64,000 nt of DNA, taken from UBA2705 sp963977105. Lineage in GTDB: Bacteria > Pseudomonadota > Alphaproteobacteria > Micavibrionales > Micavibrionaceae. Shown one piece after another: positions 1-8,463 of the stretch. The position numbers were made by a program, and so were the translations under genes. The notes beneath the pieces are model-generated. The model did not search any database, had not been told where the DNA came from, and was given only the letters and a program-made list of their open reading frames with translations. The DNA lies in NCBI GenBank assembly GCA_963977105.1, contig CAXBNI010000004.1, forward strand, positions 143,043-207,042. Reading direction: 5' to 3'. How positions within the stretch are numbered: position 1 is the stretch's first letter; the number at the start of each line of letters is the position of its first letter.

Positions 1-369
1 GCGAATCAGTTTTATTGCAGCGTAAACAGGGGCCAAATGGCTATGTAAATTTTCTAAGCTCAGGGTTTTAAAATCTATCGGCTCCAGCATAGGGCCCTTG
101 TTTGGTACAAAATCGACGGTTTGCCCTAATGCATCGGGGATAACGAGGATATCCGAAAACAAAATGGCTGCATCAAAGCCAAACCTTCTGATAGGCTGCA
201 AAGTGACTTCGCAAGCATATTCTGGCGTATAGCACATGTTGAGAAACCCACCAGCCTTCTGCCGCAAAGCCCTGTATTCCGGTAGGTAACGTCCAGCTTG
301 CCGCATAAACCAAACTGGTGGCTTATCGGCGTTTATTTTTTTCAGTGTGTTCAGCATCATTTTTGTCAT
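1..369 (-). CDS. hemE: Uroporphyrinogen decarboxylase, N-terminal part (cut by window edge)
   Basis: HemE decarboxylates the four acetate side chains of uroporphyrinogen III to give coproporphyrinogen III in cytosolic haem synthesis. The first 123 codons are present. They hold the family hallmark PPVWFMRQAGRYLPEYR near residues 17-33, whose arginines bind substrate carboxylates, and the FSDILVIPDALG segment, whose aspartate is catalytic. The start is ATG at 369. ATG codons at 360 and 357 are alternatives, and none has a clear ribosome binding site. It diverges from the next gene across the putative origin. In Caulobacter and Rickettsia hemE also borders the replication origin, so this is a conserved alphaproteobacterial arrangement. 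Confidence 0.95.
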   Translation of the reverse strand, partial: MTKMMLNTLKKINADKPPVWFMRQAGRYLPEYRALRQKAGGFLNMCYTPEYACEVTLQPIRRFGFDAAILFSDILVIPDALGQTVDFVPNKGPMLEPIDFKTLSLENLHSHLAPVYAAIKLIR

Positions 370-581
370 GTCAATCAAGATATAATATTACTATATAAAA
401 GAATATATATATTTAATAGGTATTAGTTGTTGTTGGTACTGTGAGTCATGGGGATTAAAACTTACCCACTTTTTTGTCCACAACAGCTAAAGGTGAGAGA
501 CCTTTTATTTCACGCCGAGTCCGTATTATTTTCAGAATCATTATGCGCAAACCTTTTTACAGGTTGTTCCATGAGGAAAAG

Positions 582-596
582 TTAATGAATGGTTAA
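582..596. promoter_or_regulatory. CtrA-type box in the origin (TTAA-N7-TTAA)
   Basis: TTAA at 582-585 and TTAA at 593-596 are separated by exactly seven bases, the consensus for the alphaproteobacterial cell-cycle regulator CtrA. In Caulobacter, CtrA bound at the origin represses initiation. A partial match (TTAA-N7-TAGT) lies at 413-427. Binding here is inferred. Confidence 0.5.
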
Positions 597-617
597 GACC
601 ACAATTGGGGGTAAGTA

Positions 618-673
618 TTGTCCACATGGTTATGCCCAAGTTTATCCAATAGTTGCCCACAATTTTACCCACA
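618..673 (+). promoter_or_regulatory. Phased array of five DnaA-box-like 9-mers
   Basis: Five 9-mers start at 618, 630, 642, 653 and 665, so their spacing is 12, 12, 11 and 12 bp, close to one helical turn. All face the same way. Individual boxes deviate from TTATCCACA at one or two positions, as expected for low-affinity DnaA sites that fill cooperatively. A further pair with the same 12-bp spacing lies at 462 and 474. Confidence 0.65.
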
Positions 674-763
674 GCGGTTTATCTGGCTATTCTTTGATTG
701 CGCTAAATGCGCAGACGTTATATTTTTAAGATCTTATATTAATGATAAAGTGCTGTAGGTCAG

Positions 764-1399
764 ATGTTTCAAGAAGTCTATGAGAAATTAGAAAATAAAA
801 ATAAAAACAATATTCTTGGTTTTATCGGAAAAACGCAAAGTAAGGGTAATTTGGGGGAAGATGCGCTAGATACAGATAATAGCACTGTGATTCGCTGCCC
901 GATAGATTTTTACCCTTCACATTTCTTATATGAAATAAGCGATAATAAAGCGATGCCGCCTATCGCACGTTATTACGTGATTGATCAAGATAACAGTGAT
1001 TGCCAACTGTTAGAGTATTCAAGTGAATGTATTTATAAGTTAAACGATGCGCTGGGCATTTACTTGACGATTGATAATGTCAAAGAATACATCAAGTTCT
1101 TTTTTAAATTTGCGCGTGGCCGCCATGGCCGCTTTGTCGTTTTAGACAGCGTTGATGATATGCATTGGCAAGAAGAACCACCTTTAGCCGCGCGCCGCGC
1201 TATATCGGCGATGATTACCCCGATAGAAATCTTACAGATTAAAGATAATAATAGTTTTGAATGCTCTGCTTGCTTTGTCTTTAAGGACTCTTTGGCTAAA
1301 GCAAAAATTAAAGTGCATCAAAATGGTAAAGTTGAAATCTCGGATGAAGAGATCCTTGTCGAAGACATGCCTATTATTGATGACAGCTTTGGCCATTAA
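764..1399 (+). CDS. Unknown conserved-position protein next to oriC
   Basis: This is a 211-residue soluble protein with no signal peptide or membrane segment, and I do not recognise a domain. The N-terminal ~30 residues are Asn/Lys-rich and polar. The centre (about 45-150) looks globular, with a basic GRHGRF patch near 119, and the C-terminal tail is acidic. The ATG at 764 follows TAGGT by a short spacer. It holds the place that a conserved hypothetical gene (RP001-type) holds beside the origin in Rickettsia and Caulobacter. Homology to that gene is not established here. Its promoter would lie inside or next to the origin, so its transcription could affect origin opening. Confidence 0.75.
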   Translation: MFQEVYEKLENKNKNNILGFIGKTQSKGNLGEDALDTDNSTVIRCPIDFYPSHFLYEISDNKAMPPIARYYVIDQDNSDCQLLEYSSECIYKLNDALGIYLTIDNVKEYIKFFFKFARGRHGRFVVLDSVDDMHWQEEPPLAARRAISAMITPIEILQIKDNNSFECSACFVFKDSLAKAKIKVHQNGKVEISDEEILVEDMPIIDDSFGH

Positions 1400-1739
1400 T
1401 CTTCTCAACAATATTTAGGTATCAACCAGCCTTGTTTAGTTTTTGCCTGTATGACTTTAAATAAATCACCGCATTTATTTTGATGGCACTGGTTTATATT
1501 CCCCGCGTCGCCCTTTACCGGCTCTAACTTTCCATAATGTTATAACATATTGCAAAAAAAGGGAAAATTTTCTCATTTTTAGCCATTTTTCTGCTTTTTT
1601 TCTTCATTTTGGTAGGAAAGAATTAACACTCTCCGCGCATAATTAAGACATAGAGCGGTTCAAAGCGTTCTTGTGGGTAAGTAAAATGTAGTGTATTGGC
1701 GCAAGCCAAATAAAGAAAAGAAAGAAATGGTTGGGTTCC
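1400..1739. other. Intergenic region with a 12-bp palindrome
   Basis: No gene is evident. It contains the perfect palindrome ATGTTATAACAT at 1537-1548 and A/T-rich tracts at 1551-1620, and probably carries the promoter of the following paralogous pair. I see no clear intrinsic terminator for the preceding gene. Confidence 0.4.
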
Positions 1740-2978
1740 ATGTCGATTGAAAATGAAAATACGAGTATTGAAATAGTTATCGCTCCGAAAAAGGATTGCG
1801 TTGTGTCATATAGTTTAAATAATGGCCAGCCAGTGCGTTCTACGCATATTGGCAATCAACCGCTTTTCTATATGGACTTTGAAGAAAGTCTTGATGAGGA
1901 AGAAAACTTTATGGAATCCTTTTCAGAAGAGTTAAGCGAATTTAACGCTGACTTTATGAATGTGGATAAACAAATTAGCAAATATGACCAAATGTCAAAA
2001 CGCTTTAGTAAAAATCCATTATGGCGCGAAGAGGCTTTGCTTGAAAATATTAAAAGCATCACAGGGCCAAGCGATAATGACCTAAATATAGCGTCAATTG
2101 TTGAGACAATGAATAAGAGCCGTATTTTTGCGTCGCATTACGAATTTGCATGTGAAAAAAATGTGTCTATTATTTCTTCTGATGTTGTTAGCAACTCAGA
2201 ATTTAACAGAGAGACAAATACAATCATCCTTAATTCACAATTGAATGCGGACGATGCTGTCTTATTGTTAGCAAAAGAGGTCAGAATGTTCTGGCAGAAA
2301 GAAAGCGGTACTTTAATTAATCCGTTAAACTTCCACCCAGACCAAGCGATTGTCGTTAATCGTGCACAAATTGCCGATTTGAATGTTTTCATGGTTCGCG
2401 TTGCTTGGGAATTACAGCTTGCTGATGAAAAATCAATTTGGACATATATTGAGCACTCTTCACTCGCTGATATTGGCCGCGCTTATGCACGTGAAGCCTG
2501 CGGTGACTTCAGAACAATGAATAATGGCGAAGCTGCGCAAGCTGCATTTGAAGCATGGTTTTTATCAGAGCGCTGCCGTAAAACGGACAAGGTTTTAATT
2601 CAGCAAATGCTTTCAGAATACACGGGTTATGTCTTCGGCGAAGATTCTGCCGCATCGAAAACCATAGCGTTTGAGCTACTTGCGAAGCTTGGAGAGCAAA
2701 GCTACGGCAAAAATTACCTTGAGCCTTATGCTGGCGTGATCCTTAATGACCCAGTTTTCACTGAAGTAAGGGACCGTTCGAACGCGAACTTCCTATGGTT
2801 TATCAAGTTTGAGCGCTCATTTAAAGAAGCGGAACAGGAATTGCATTCTGAGAACGGGTTAGATAATTCGGGTTTACAGGATACAAATAATGACAAGCCA
2901 CAACAAAATGTTTTCTTCATCAATGATGGGTCAGAACAGCAGCAAGATAAAGTTGTTCAACTTAGACCAAAAACATGA
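1740..2978 (+). CDS. Unknown protein, first of a tandem paralogous pair
   Basis: About 412 residues from ATG 1740; a TTG at 1731 in the same frame would add three residues. The protein is soluble and acidic, with no signal peptide. The C-terminal half shares a module with the next gene: an 'F..VRVAWEL' helix near 220, then an alanine-rich AAFEAWF helix near 275 and a C/D-rich segment. It resembles the alphaproteobacterial DUF6782 type, but I cannot confirm that. The segment NTIILNSQL.ADDAVLLLAKEVR (about 160-185) looks like the front of a metallopeptidase-like domain, without a clear HExxH. The last ~60 residues are low-complexity and Gln/Asn-rich. Function is unknown. Confidence 0.7.
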   Translation: MSIENENTSIEIVIAPKKDCVVSYSLNNGQPVRSTHIGNQPLFYMDFEESLDEEENFMESFSEELSEFNADFMNVDKQISKYDQMSKRFSKNPLWREEALLENIKSITGPSDNDLNIASIVETMNKSRIFASHYEFACEKNVSIISSDVVSNSEFNRETNTIILNSQLNADDAVLLLAKEVRMFWQKESGTLINPLNFHPDQAIVVNRAQIADLNVFMVRVAWELQLADEKSIWTYIEHSSLADIGRAYAREACGDFRTMNNGEAAQAAFEAWFLSERCRKTDKVLIQQMLSEYTGYVFGEDSAASKTIAFELLAKLGEQSYGKNYLEPYAGVILNDPVFTEVRDRSNANFLWFIKFERSFKEAEQELHSENGLDNSGLQDTNNDKPQQNVFFINDGSEQQQDKVVQLRPKT

Positions 2979-2994
2979 TTTAGGTTTTGAATAT

Positions 2995-4104
2995 ATGAGC
3001 GATTCAGATAATAGCGATACAGAGCAAGACATAAGCGGCAACAAAGCTTCGCCACGGTTTACGCAAAGTTATGATCTAACAGATAATGTATCTGGTTATG
3101 ATGCCGCTTATGATTTATGTACGGATAAGAAACTTATCGACTGCACTGTTATTCCGTCTATCGCGTTTGAAGAAATTTTGCGTGATGTCAGTTCATTCGA
3201 ATTAGATGACGCGCTTGACCTGCAAAACAATATTCAAAATTACGATGATGCTGCTTACTGGGTGACGGCGCTGGTTAATTTAAGCCCGACAGGTGCGCTG
3301 CTGTTGAAAAACGCGGTTCACTTTGACTGGCACATGTCATTTGAAAGCCTAGAAAACATAGGCTGGAGCCTCAATACTGAGCATTATGTGGCGAGCATTA
3401 ATAAAGCGCAGCTTAGTGTGAAGTCTTTGTCACGTTCACCGTTCTTTATGAACACAATCGTGTGCGACTTTATCCGTTCTTTGCGCGATATATGGCTCGA
3501 AGAAAAAACGGATATTGATTATCAAGACTATCACCCTGAGACAATTTTAAAAATGGAACGTATGCGCGCGGCAGATATTGAAGCGCTGACATTGCAAGTG
3601 GCTTGGGAATTAAGAAGTGTTGGCTATAGCGTTTTATGGCGTCACATTTTGGGTTCTGATAAGGGCGATATGGCGATGCTCTTTACGCGATTTTTGGAAC
3701 ATGACCCGGCATCATTATTTGATGGCAGCGCGTTATTGGTTGCATTTAAGCAGTGGTATGCAGATGACGAACGTATCAACGCAGCAGACCGCAGTGCATT
3801 AGAAATTTGTGACGATATTTTATTCACTTCAGATAAAAATAAGCGCGTTTTTGCGAACACGTCTTTGTGCAAAGAATCTCTAGCAGCATTTTTTGCTTTG
3901 CCAGAAGGGCGTTTATATTTGTCGTCCGTTATTCCTGAAATTATGAAGAGCCCTTACTTTTCTTCGATGCAGGATCCGATTAACGAAGCGCATCTTTATC
4001 ATATCATTCGCGACCTAGAAGTTTGTTATGTTGGTAACGTACCATTTCGTAATCCGCAGCTTGCCGATAAGATCTTTCCTGATTACACTAAAATTCTTAA
4101 ATAA
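2995..4104 (+). CDS. Unknown protein, second of a tandem paralogous pair
   Basis: About 369 residues if the ATG at 2995 is used. That start begins 16 bases after the previous stop, with a weak AGG upstream. An in-frame start at 2890 would overlap the previous gene by 89 bases and is less likely. The N-terminus is an acidic Asp/Ser/Asn-rich tail. The body repeats features of the preceding protein: a TLQVAWELR helix near 233 and a LLVAFKQWYADDE segment near 280, aligned to VRVAWELQ and AAFEAWFLSE there. This indicates tandem duplication followed by strong divergence. No catalytic motif or membrane segment is seen. It is probably co-transcribed with the first copy. Function is unknown. Confidence 0.7.
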   Translation: MSDSDNSDTEQDISGNKASPRFTQSYDLTDNVSGYDAAYDLCTDKKLIDCTVIPSIAFEEILRDVSSFELDDALDLQNNIQNYDDAAYWVTALVNLSPTGALLLKNAVHFDWHMSFESLENIGWSLNTEHYVASINKAQLSVKSLSRSPFFMNTIVCDFIRSLRDIWLEEKTDIDYQDYHPETILKMERMRAADIEALTLQVAWELRSVGYSVLWRHILGSDKGDMAMLFTRFLEHDPASLFDGSALLVAFKQWYADDERINAADRSALEICDDILFTSDKNKRVFANTSLCKESLAAFFALPEGRLYLSSVIPEIMKSPYFSSMQDPINEAHLYHIIRDLEVCYVGNVPFRNPQLADKIFPDYTKILK

Positions 4105-4152
4105 TATAAATTTGGAATTTATGGGCCCTGCCCTTAAAAATGTAATTACCCC

Positions 4153-4971
4153 ATGGCGAAAAATGCGGCTGTTATCGGCTACCCTATATTGCACAGTAAA
4201 TCCCCGTTAATTCATAATTATTGGATGACCCAGCATCATATTGACGCCTCTTACGGTGTAGCTGAGATTCAGCCAGATCATTTCGCGGATGAAGTGCGCG
4301 CACTTCTTGGTGATGACGGCTTAGCGGGCTTTAATGTGACCGCCCCTTACAAACAAGACATTATGGCGTTTTGTGATGAGATTGATGTCTCCGCGCAGCA
4401 GATAAAGGCGGTAAACACCGTTATTAAATCTCCTACCGGAAAAATTATCGGCGCGAACACAGATGCTTATGGTTTTTGGCAAAATATCCAAGCCAGCAGC
4501 CCTGGCTTTTCTGTTAACGGTGCGACTGTCTGTGTTTTAGGCGCTGGGGGCGCAGCGCGGGCTGTAGTTTATGCCCTCAAACAGCAAGGCGCGGCGGAAA
4601 TTCTTATTGTTAACCGGACATTTGAAACGGCACAGAAACTTGCCAACGAATTTGGCGTAAAGGCTGTTAGTTGGGCTGAACGCGGGCGGATGCTTGCAAA
4701 GTGCAAGTTACTGGTCAACGCAACATCACTTGGTATGCAGGGCAAGCCTGCACTGGATATTGATTTAGCAGCCTTGCCACGCGACGCCGTTGTGAATGAT
4801 ATTGTCTATGCGCCGTTGCAAACTGAATTATTGCAAAATGCGGCTAATCGCGGTAATAAAACAGTACAGGGTATTGGCATGTTATTATATCAAGCGCAGC
4901 GCGCTTTCGAATATTGGTATAGTGTTTTGCCAGAAGTAGATGCAATAATCACAAAAAGAGTTTTAAAATGA
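4153..4971 (+). CDS. aroE: Shikimate dehydrogenase
   Basis: AroE reduces 3-dehydroshikimate to shikimate with NADPH in aromatic amino-acid synthesis. Its 272 residues match the family size. Visible motifs are the shikimate-binding HSKSPLIHN near 15, the catalytic-lysine segment NVTAPYKQ near 60, NTDAYGF near 97, the dinucleotide-binding GAGGAARAV near 127, and the C-terminal GIGMLLYQAQ. The ATG at 4153 lacks a good ribosome binding site, but no other start is close in frame. Its stop overlaps the coaE start (ATGA). It heads an operon aroE-coaE-dnaQ-SCO1 whose first three genes are in the same order beside the origin in Caulobacter. Confidence 0.96.
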   Translation: MAKNAAVIGYPILHSKSPLIHNYWMTQHHIDASYGVAEIQPDHFADEVRALLGDDGLAGFNVTAPYKQDIMAFCDEIDVSAQQIKAVNTVIKSPTGKIIGANTDAYGFWQNIQASSPGFSVNGATVCVLGAGGAARAVVYALKQQGAAEILIVNRTFETAQKLANEFGVKAVSWAERGRMLAKCKLLVNATSLGMQGKPALDIDLAALPRDAVVNDIVYAPLQTELLQNAANRGNKTVQGIGMLLYQAQRAFEYWYSVLPEVDAIITKRVLK

Positions 4972-5576
4972 AAGTCATTGGATTAACCGGCTCGATCGGT
5001 ATGGGAAAATCAACGACGGCAAATATGTTTACAAAGCTTGGTGTGCCGGTACATGATTCAGACCAAGAAGCACGCGATGTTCTCGCCGTGGGGGGCGTAG
5101 CGGTTAATGCCGTTCTGCAAGAATTTCCAAGCTGCGCCGATAAACAAGACCAAAGCCAGATTGATCGCGGCGCATTACGCCAAATTGTTTTTGATGATGC
5201 CGCGGCGCGAAAGCGCTTAGAAGATATTGTTCATCCGTTTGTTTGGAAAGCGCAAAAAGACTTCATTAAAGCGGCGCGCAATAACGGCCTTGATTGCGTT
5301 GTCCTTGATATCCCGCTGCTTTTTGAAACAGGGGCAAACTTGCGGGTTGATTTCACACTGGTTGTATCTGCGCCATTTCACGAACAAAAACGCCGCGTGT
5401 TGGCACGCCCGAATATGACCGAAGAAATATTTAACAAAGTTTTGACGACGCAAATGGCAGATAAAGAAAAACGTCGCCGCGCGGATTTTGTGATTAACAC
5501 GGGGCTAAATATTGCCGACACGATGGATCAAGTTAAAACCACCTTAAAAAAAATCAGAAGCACGCCCAAGCCATAG
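4968..5576 (+). CDS. coaE: Dephospho-CoA kinase
   Basis: CoaE phosphorylates the 3'-hydroxyl of dephospho-CoA, the last step of coenzyme A synthesis. It has 202 residues, standard for the family. The P-loop GSIGMGKST lies near residues 8-16. The HDSDQEA segment near 32 (aspartate involved in catalysis), LDIPLLFETG near 112 and the arginine-rich lid region follow in the usual order. It overlaps aroE by four bases, implying translational coupling, and is followed 19 bases later by dnaQ. Confidence 0.96.
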   Translation: MKVIGLTGSIGMGKSTTANMFTKLGVPVHDSDQEARDVLAVGGVAVNAVLQEFPSCADKQDQSQIDRGALRQIVFDDAAARKRLEDIVHPFVWKAQKDFIKAARNNGLDCVVLDIPLLFETGANLRVDFTLVVSAPFHEQKRRVLARPNMTEEIFNKVLTTQMADKEKRRRADFVINTGLNIADTMDQVKTTLKKIRSTPKP

Positions 5577-5595
5577 CGTTAAAGAGAGTAAAAAG

Positions 5596-6291
5596 ATGCG
5601 CGAGATTGTATTAGATACAGAAACAACAGGTTTTGACCCGTTAGATGGCGATCGTATTATCGAGATTGGCTGTATTGAACTGGTCAATCAAATCCCGTCT
5701 GGGCGCACCTATCACCAATATATCAACCCTGAGCGCGATGTGCCAGAAGACGCCGTTGCGATCCACGGCCTGACAAATGAATTTTTGCAAGACAAACCCG
5801 TTTTTGGCGCGATTGTTGGCGAGTTTATGGACTTTATCAAAGGCGCTAAGCTTGTGATCCACAATGCCGCATTTGATATCAAATTTATCAACTTCGAAAT
5901 TGAGCTTTTTGGCTTTAAGCCAATTAATATGCTGACGGTCGAAGATACATTAATACGTGCACGGCGTATGTTCCCTGGTTCTCCCGCAAGCTTGGATGCG
6001 CTTTGTCGGCGTTTTCAAATTGATAATACAGGGCGAACGCTGCACGGGGCGCTGCTCGATTCTGAGTTACTCGCTGAGGTTTATTTAGAGCTTATGGGGG
6101 GCCGTCAACACGGTCTGTCGTTAAGTGATAAATCCGCAAAAAATAATAAAGATAATGACGATGGTTCCGTTGAGCTGTTAAAATCACGCAAATATAGAGC
6201 GCCTAGAGAGTTTAAGCTATCAGATGATGAGATTGGCGCGCATAAAGATTTTTGCGAAACGCTTAAAGACCCTATTTGGTATAAGGCATAA
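5596..6291 (+). CDS. dnaQ: DNA polymerase III epsilon subunit (3'-5' proofreading exonuclease)
   Basis: DnaQ proofreads during replication as part of the polymerase III core. The DEDD(h) exonuclease motifs are complete: ExoI DTETTGFD at residues 7-14, ExoII HNAAFDIKF near 92-100, and ExoIII HGALLDSELLAEVY near 151-164 with the catalytic histidine and aspartate. At 231 residues it is typical. The Asn/Lys/Asp-rich linker near 175-195 and the C-terminal helix fit the part that binds the alpha subunit. GAGAG occurs about 10 bases upstream of the ATG. It is the third gene of the aroE operon. Confidence 0.95.
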   Translation: MREIVLDTETTGFDPLDGDRIIEIGCIELVNQIPSGRTYHQYINPERDVPEDAVAIHGLTNEFLQDKPVFGAIVGEFMDFIKGAKLVIHNAAFDIKFINFEIELFGFKPINMLTVEDTLIRARRMFPGSPASLDALCRRFQIDNTGRTLHGALLDSELLAEVYLELMGGRQHGLSLSDKSAKNNKDNDDGSVELLKSRKYRAPREFKLSDDEIGAHKDFCETLKDPIWYKA

Positions 6292-6301
6292 GGACGAACA
6301 G

Positions 6302-6913
6302 ATGACCAAGAAATTTTTATTGTTAACAATCAGTGCGATGCTGTTTTCTTTCGGTGTTTATGGCGCTTTTTTTGCTGAGCAGAAACACAGTGAAAAGCCG
6401 TATAAATCAGCGCGAGAAATTACAGGGTCATCTCTCGGTAGCGCTTTTGAGCTTGTTGGTGAAAACGGGGAAGTTTTTACTAATACAGACTTAACGCGGC
6501 CTTATCGTATTATTTATTTTGGTTTTACCTATTGTCCGGCTATTTGCCCGACGGAGCTTGCCAAAACTGTTCGGGCATTTAAAATGTTGCCGGTTGAACT
6601 GCAGGAAAAAACCGATCTCGTCTTTATTTCAATTGACCCAGAGCGTGATACCCCAGAAGTTATGAAGGAGTATACAGACTTATTCCACCCGCGTTTAGTT
6701 GGGCTGACAGGCACAAAAGCACAAATGGATACGGTCTTACAAAGCTATAAAGTTTATGCGAGTAAAGTCCAAACTGAAGAAATGTCTGAATATACGATGG
6801 ATCACAGCTCATATATTTACTTGTTCACAAATGAAAACATGTTACGCGCCATGTACCGTATTGATGATGAGGCCGAATTCATCGCCAAAGATTTATTGCA
6901 TTTATTGCATTAA
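6302..6913 (+). CDS. SCO1/SenC family copper chaperone
   Basis: SCO proteins deliver copper to the CuA site of cytochrome c oxidase subunit II. The protein has about 203 residues from ATG 6302, chosen because AAGGA lies just upstream; a longer frame would run into dnaQ. An N-terminal hydrophobic segment (residues 4-22) anchors a periplasmic thioredoxin-like domain. The copper ligands are visible: CPAIC in FTYCPAICP near 80 and the distal histidine in MDHSSYIYLF near 165. The cell has the target: subunit III and the CtaG assembly factor are encoded at 34.2-35.8 kb. It is likely the last gene of the aroE operon. Confidence 0.92.
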   Translation: MTKKFLLLTISAMLFSFGVYGAFFAEQKHSEKPYKSAREITGSSLGSAFELVGENGEVFTNTDLTRPYRIIYFGFTYCPAICPTELAKTVRAFKMLPVELQEKTDLVFISIDPERDTPEVMKEYTDLFHPRLVGLTGTKAQMDTVLQSYKVYASKVQTEEMSEYTMDHSSYIYLFTNENMLRAMYRIDDEAEFIAKDLLHLLH

Positions 6914-7055
6914 TTTCGTGGTAATACATGCACGCATACATTGCGATGCAACAAGGCTAAGCCCTGTTCAGGGCCGTATAAATATAATAGAATTCCTACT
7001 GAATTTATATTTTAAGACGATTCGTTTTTAAATACTTATAAAGGGAGGAATAATT

Positions 7056-8369
7056 ATGCGTAATTTATCACTATCATGTGCAGCCTTGGCTTTAATGGGC
7101 TCAACATTTGTTGGCATGGAGCAGGCACAAGCAGCAGGCTTTTATATCCAAGAACAATCATCATATCACCAAGGTATGTCTTTTGCAGGTGCTGCGGCTG
7201 ATCCTGTTGATGCCTCGACAGCGTTTTATAACCCAGCAGGCCTCGTGCACCTTGATCGCGCACAAATACAAATTGGTACAAACCTTTTGCTACCTGATGC
7301 TAAAATTAAGGACACAGGGTCAACTGCGACAACGGCGGGTGGTTTTAATGGCGCCTTAAGTGGTACGGATAGTACAAACCCATATGACCCTACTTTAGTG
7401 CCGAATATTTACGCCGCTTACCCAGTGTCTGATGATAACGCATGGTGGATTGGCTTTGCCTTAACCGCGCCGTTTGGTTTAACGAATGAATATAACGATG
7501 ATTATTTTGGCCGTTATGATTCTACACAATCAAATTTGAAAGTGATTGATTTTGCACCGACCGTGTCGTGGAAAATGAATGATAAACTGTCTTTTGGTCT
7601 CGGTATTGATGTCCAATATGCTGACGCGCATTTAGAAAATGCACTACCAACGCCAAGCGCAGCGGGGCCTTCTGTATCAACAGATGGCTATCAAGATTTG
7701 TCAGGTGATGATGTTTCTCTTGGTTATAATGCGGGCCTGTTGTGGACGCCTACGGATGAATGGCGCGTCGGCTTACATTACCGGAACGGCGTTGCACATG
7801 ACCTTGAAGGTCGCGTGATTATTGCCGCGCCAAATGGCGGAGCCGTGCTTAATGTTCCTGGTGGAGCAGAGCTTGATTTGCCTAATATAGCAACGCTTGC
7901 TGCGGCTTACGACATTACCGAAAAACTGACAGTACAAGGTCATTTGATTTGGTTTGGCTGGTCTGAATTTGACGATATTCCTGTCCGTTTAATTAGCGGT
8001 ACGACATCTTCTACAGCACAGAACTACAAAGATACTGTTGCAGCGGCTTTAGGCTTTAAATACAAGCTTGATGATCAGTGGGAATTAAAAGCAGGTTTCC
8101 AATATGATGAAACACCAACCGAAGATGGTTACCGTTCAACACGTACGCCAGATGGAGACCGTAGTTGGTATTCACTCGGTGCAACTTATAAGTTAAATGA
8201 AAATGTGTCTTTTGACGTTGCGGGTACATATATTGATATCAGCGAAGAAAAAATTGACCTGACCAAAAACTTTAATTATGGCGGCGGTCAAACGGCTTCT
8301 GTGGACATTAACGGTGAGACAGAAGGCGACGTTGCTATTGTTTCATTCGGTGTGAGTTACAAGTTTTAG
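7056..8369 (+). CDS. FadL/OmpP1 family outer-membrane protein
   Basis: A 437-residue outer-membrane beta-barrel of the FadL/OmpP1/TodX family, which takes up long-chain fatty acids or other hydrophobic compounds. The signal peptide ends near AQA (residues 25-27). The mature start AGFYIQEQS, then the family's FAGAAA...STAFYNPAGL motif (about 44-66), identify it. The barrel closes with a terminal aromatic residue (SYKF). A strong ribosome binding site, AAGGGAGG at 7041, lies just before ATG 7056, after a ~140-base gap that could hold its promoter. An intrinsic terminator follows. The exact substrate is unknown. Confidence 0.93.
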   Translation: MRNLSLSCAALALMGSTFVGMEQAQAAGFYIQEQSSYHQGMSFAGAAADPVDASTAFYNPAGLVHLDRAQIQIGTNLLLPDAKIKDTGSTATTAGGFNGALSGTDSTNPYDPTLVPNIYAAYPVSDDNAWWIGFALTAPFGLTNEYNDDYFGRYDSTQSNLKVIDFAPTVSWKMNDKLSFGLGIDVQYADAHLENALPTPSAAGPSVSTDGYQDLSGDDVSLGYNAGLLWTPTDEWRVGLHYRNGVAHDLEGRVIIAAPNGGAVLNVPGGAELDLPNIATLAAAYDITEKLTVQGHLIWFGWSEFDDIPVRLISGTTSSTAQNYKDTVAAALGFKYKLDDQWELKAGFQYDETPTEDGYRSTRTPDGDRSWYSLGATYKLNENVSFDVAGTYIDISEEKIDLTKNFNYGGGQTASVDINGETEGDVAIVSFGVSYKF

Positions 8370-8397
8370 CCTCTCGTTTGAGTGTATAAATATAAAG

Positions 8398-8426
8398 CGT
8401 GCCTCTGTATTGAGGTGCGTTTTTTT
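8398..8426 (+). terminator. Intrinsic terminator after the FadL-like gene
   Basis: An 8-bp stem CGTGCCTC / GAGGTGCG (two G-T wobbles) with a 6-base loop is followed by seven T residues, 29 bases past the stop codon. Confidence 0.8.
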
Positions 8427-8463
8427 ATGTGCGTTTAATGTAGGGGCAAGGGTGATGAAGCAA

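Larger units (their letters stand above)
370..763. other. Putative chromosomal replication origin (oriC)
   Basis: This is a 394-bp gene-free gap between hemE and an unknown gene. It holds two very AT-rich ends (about 372-430 and 714-750) that could unwind. Seven same-strand 9-mers resemble the DnaA box TTATCCACA: TTACCCACT 462, TTGTCCACA 474, TTGTCCACA 618, TTATGCCCA 630, TTATCCAAT 642, TTGCCCACA 653 and TTACCCACA 665, each with one or two mismatches. It also holds a perfect TTAA-N7-TTAA box at 582 and one GANTC (CcrM-type) site at 535. The flanks (hemE on one side, aroE-coaE-dnaQ on the other) match the neighbourhood of the Caulobacter origin. dnaA itself is not in the window. Confidence 0.8.

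Noticed and set aside
6961..6973. GCCCTGTTCAGGGC dyad as terminator of the SCO1 operon
   Set aside because: It has a two-to-four base loop and is followed by CGTATAAA, not a T-run. Weak support only.
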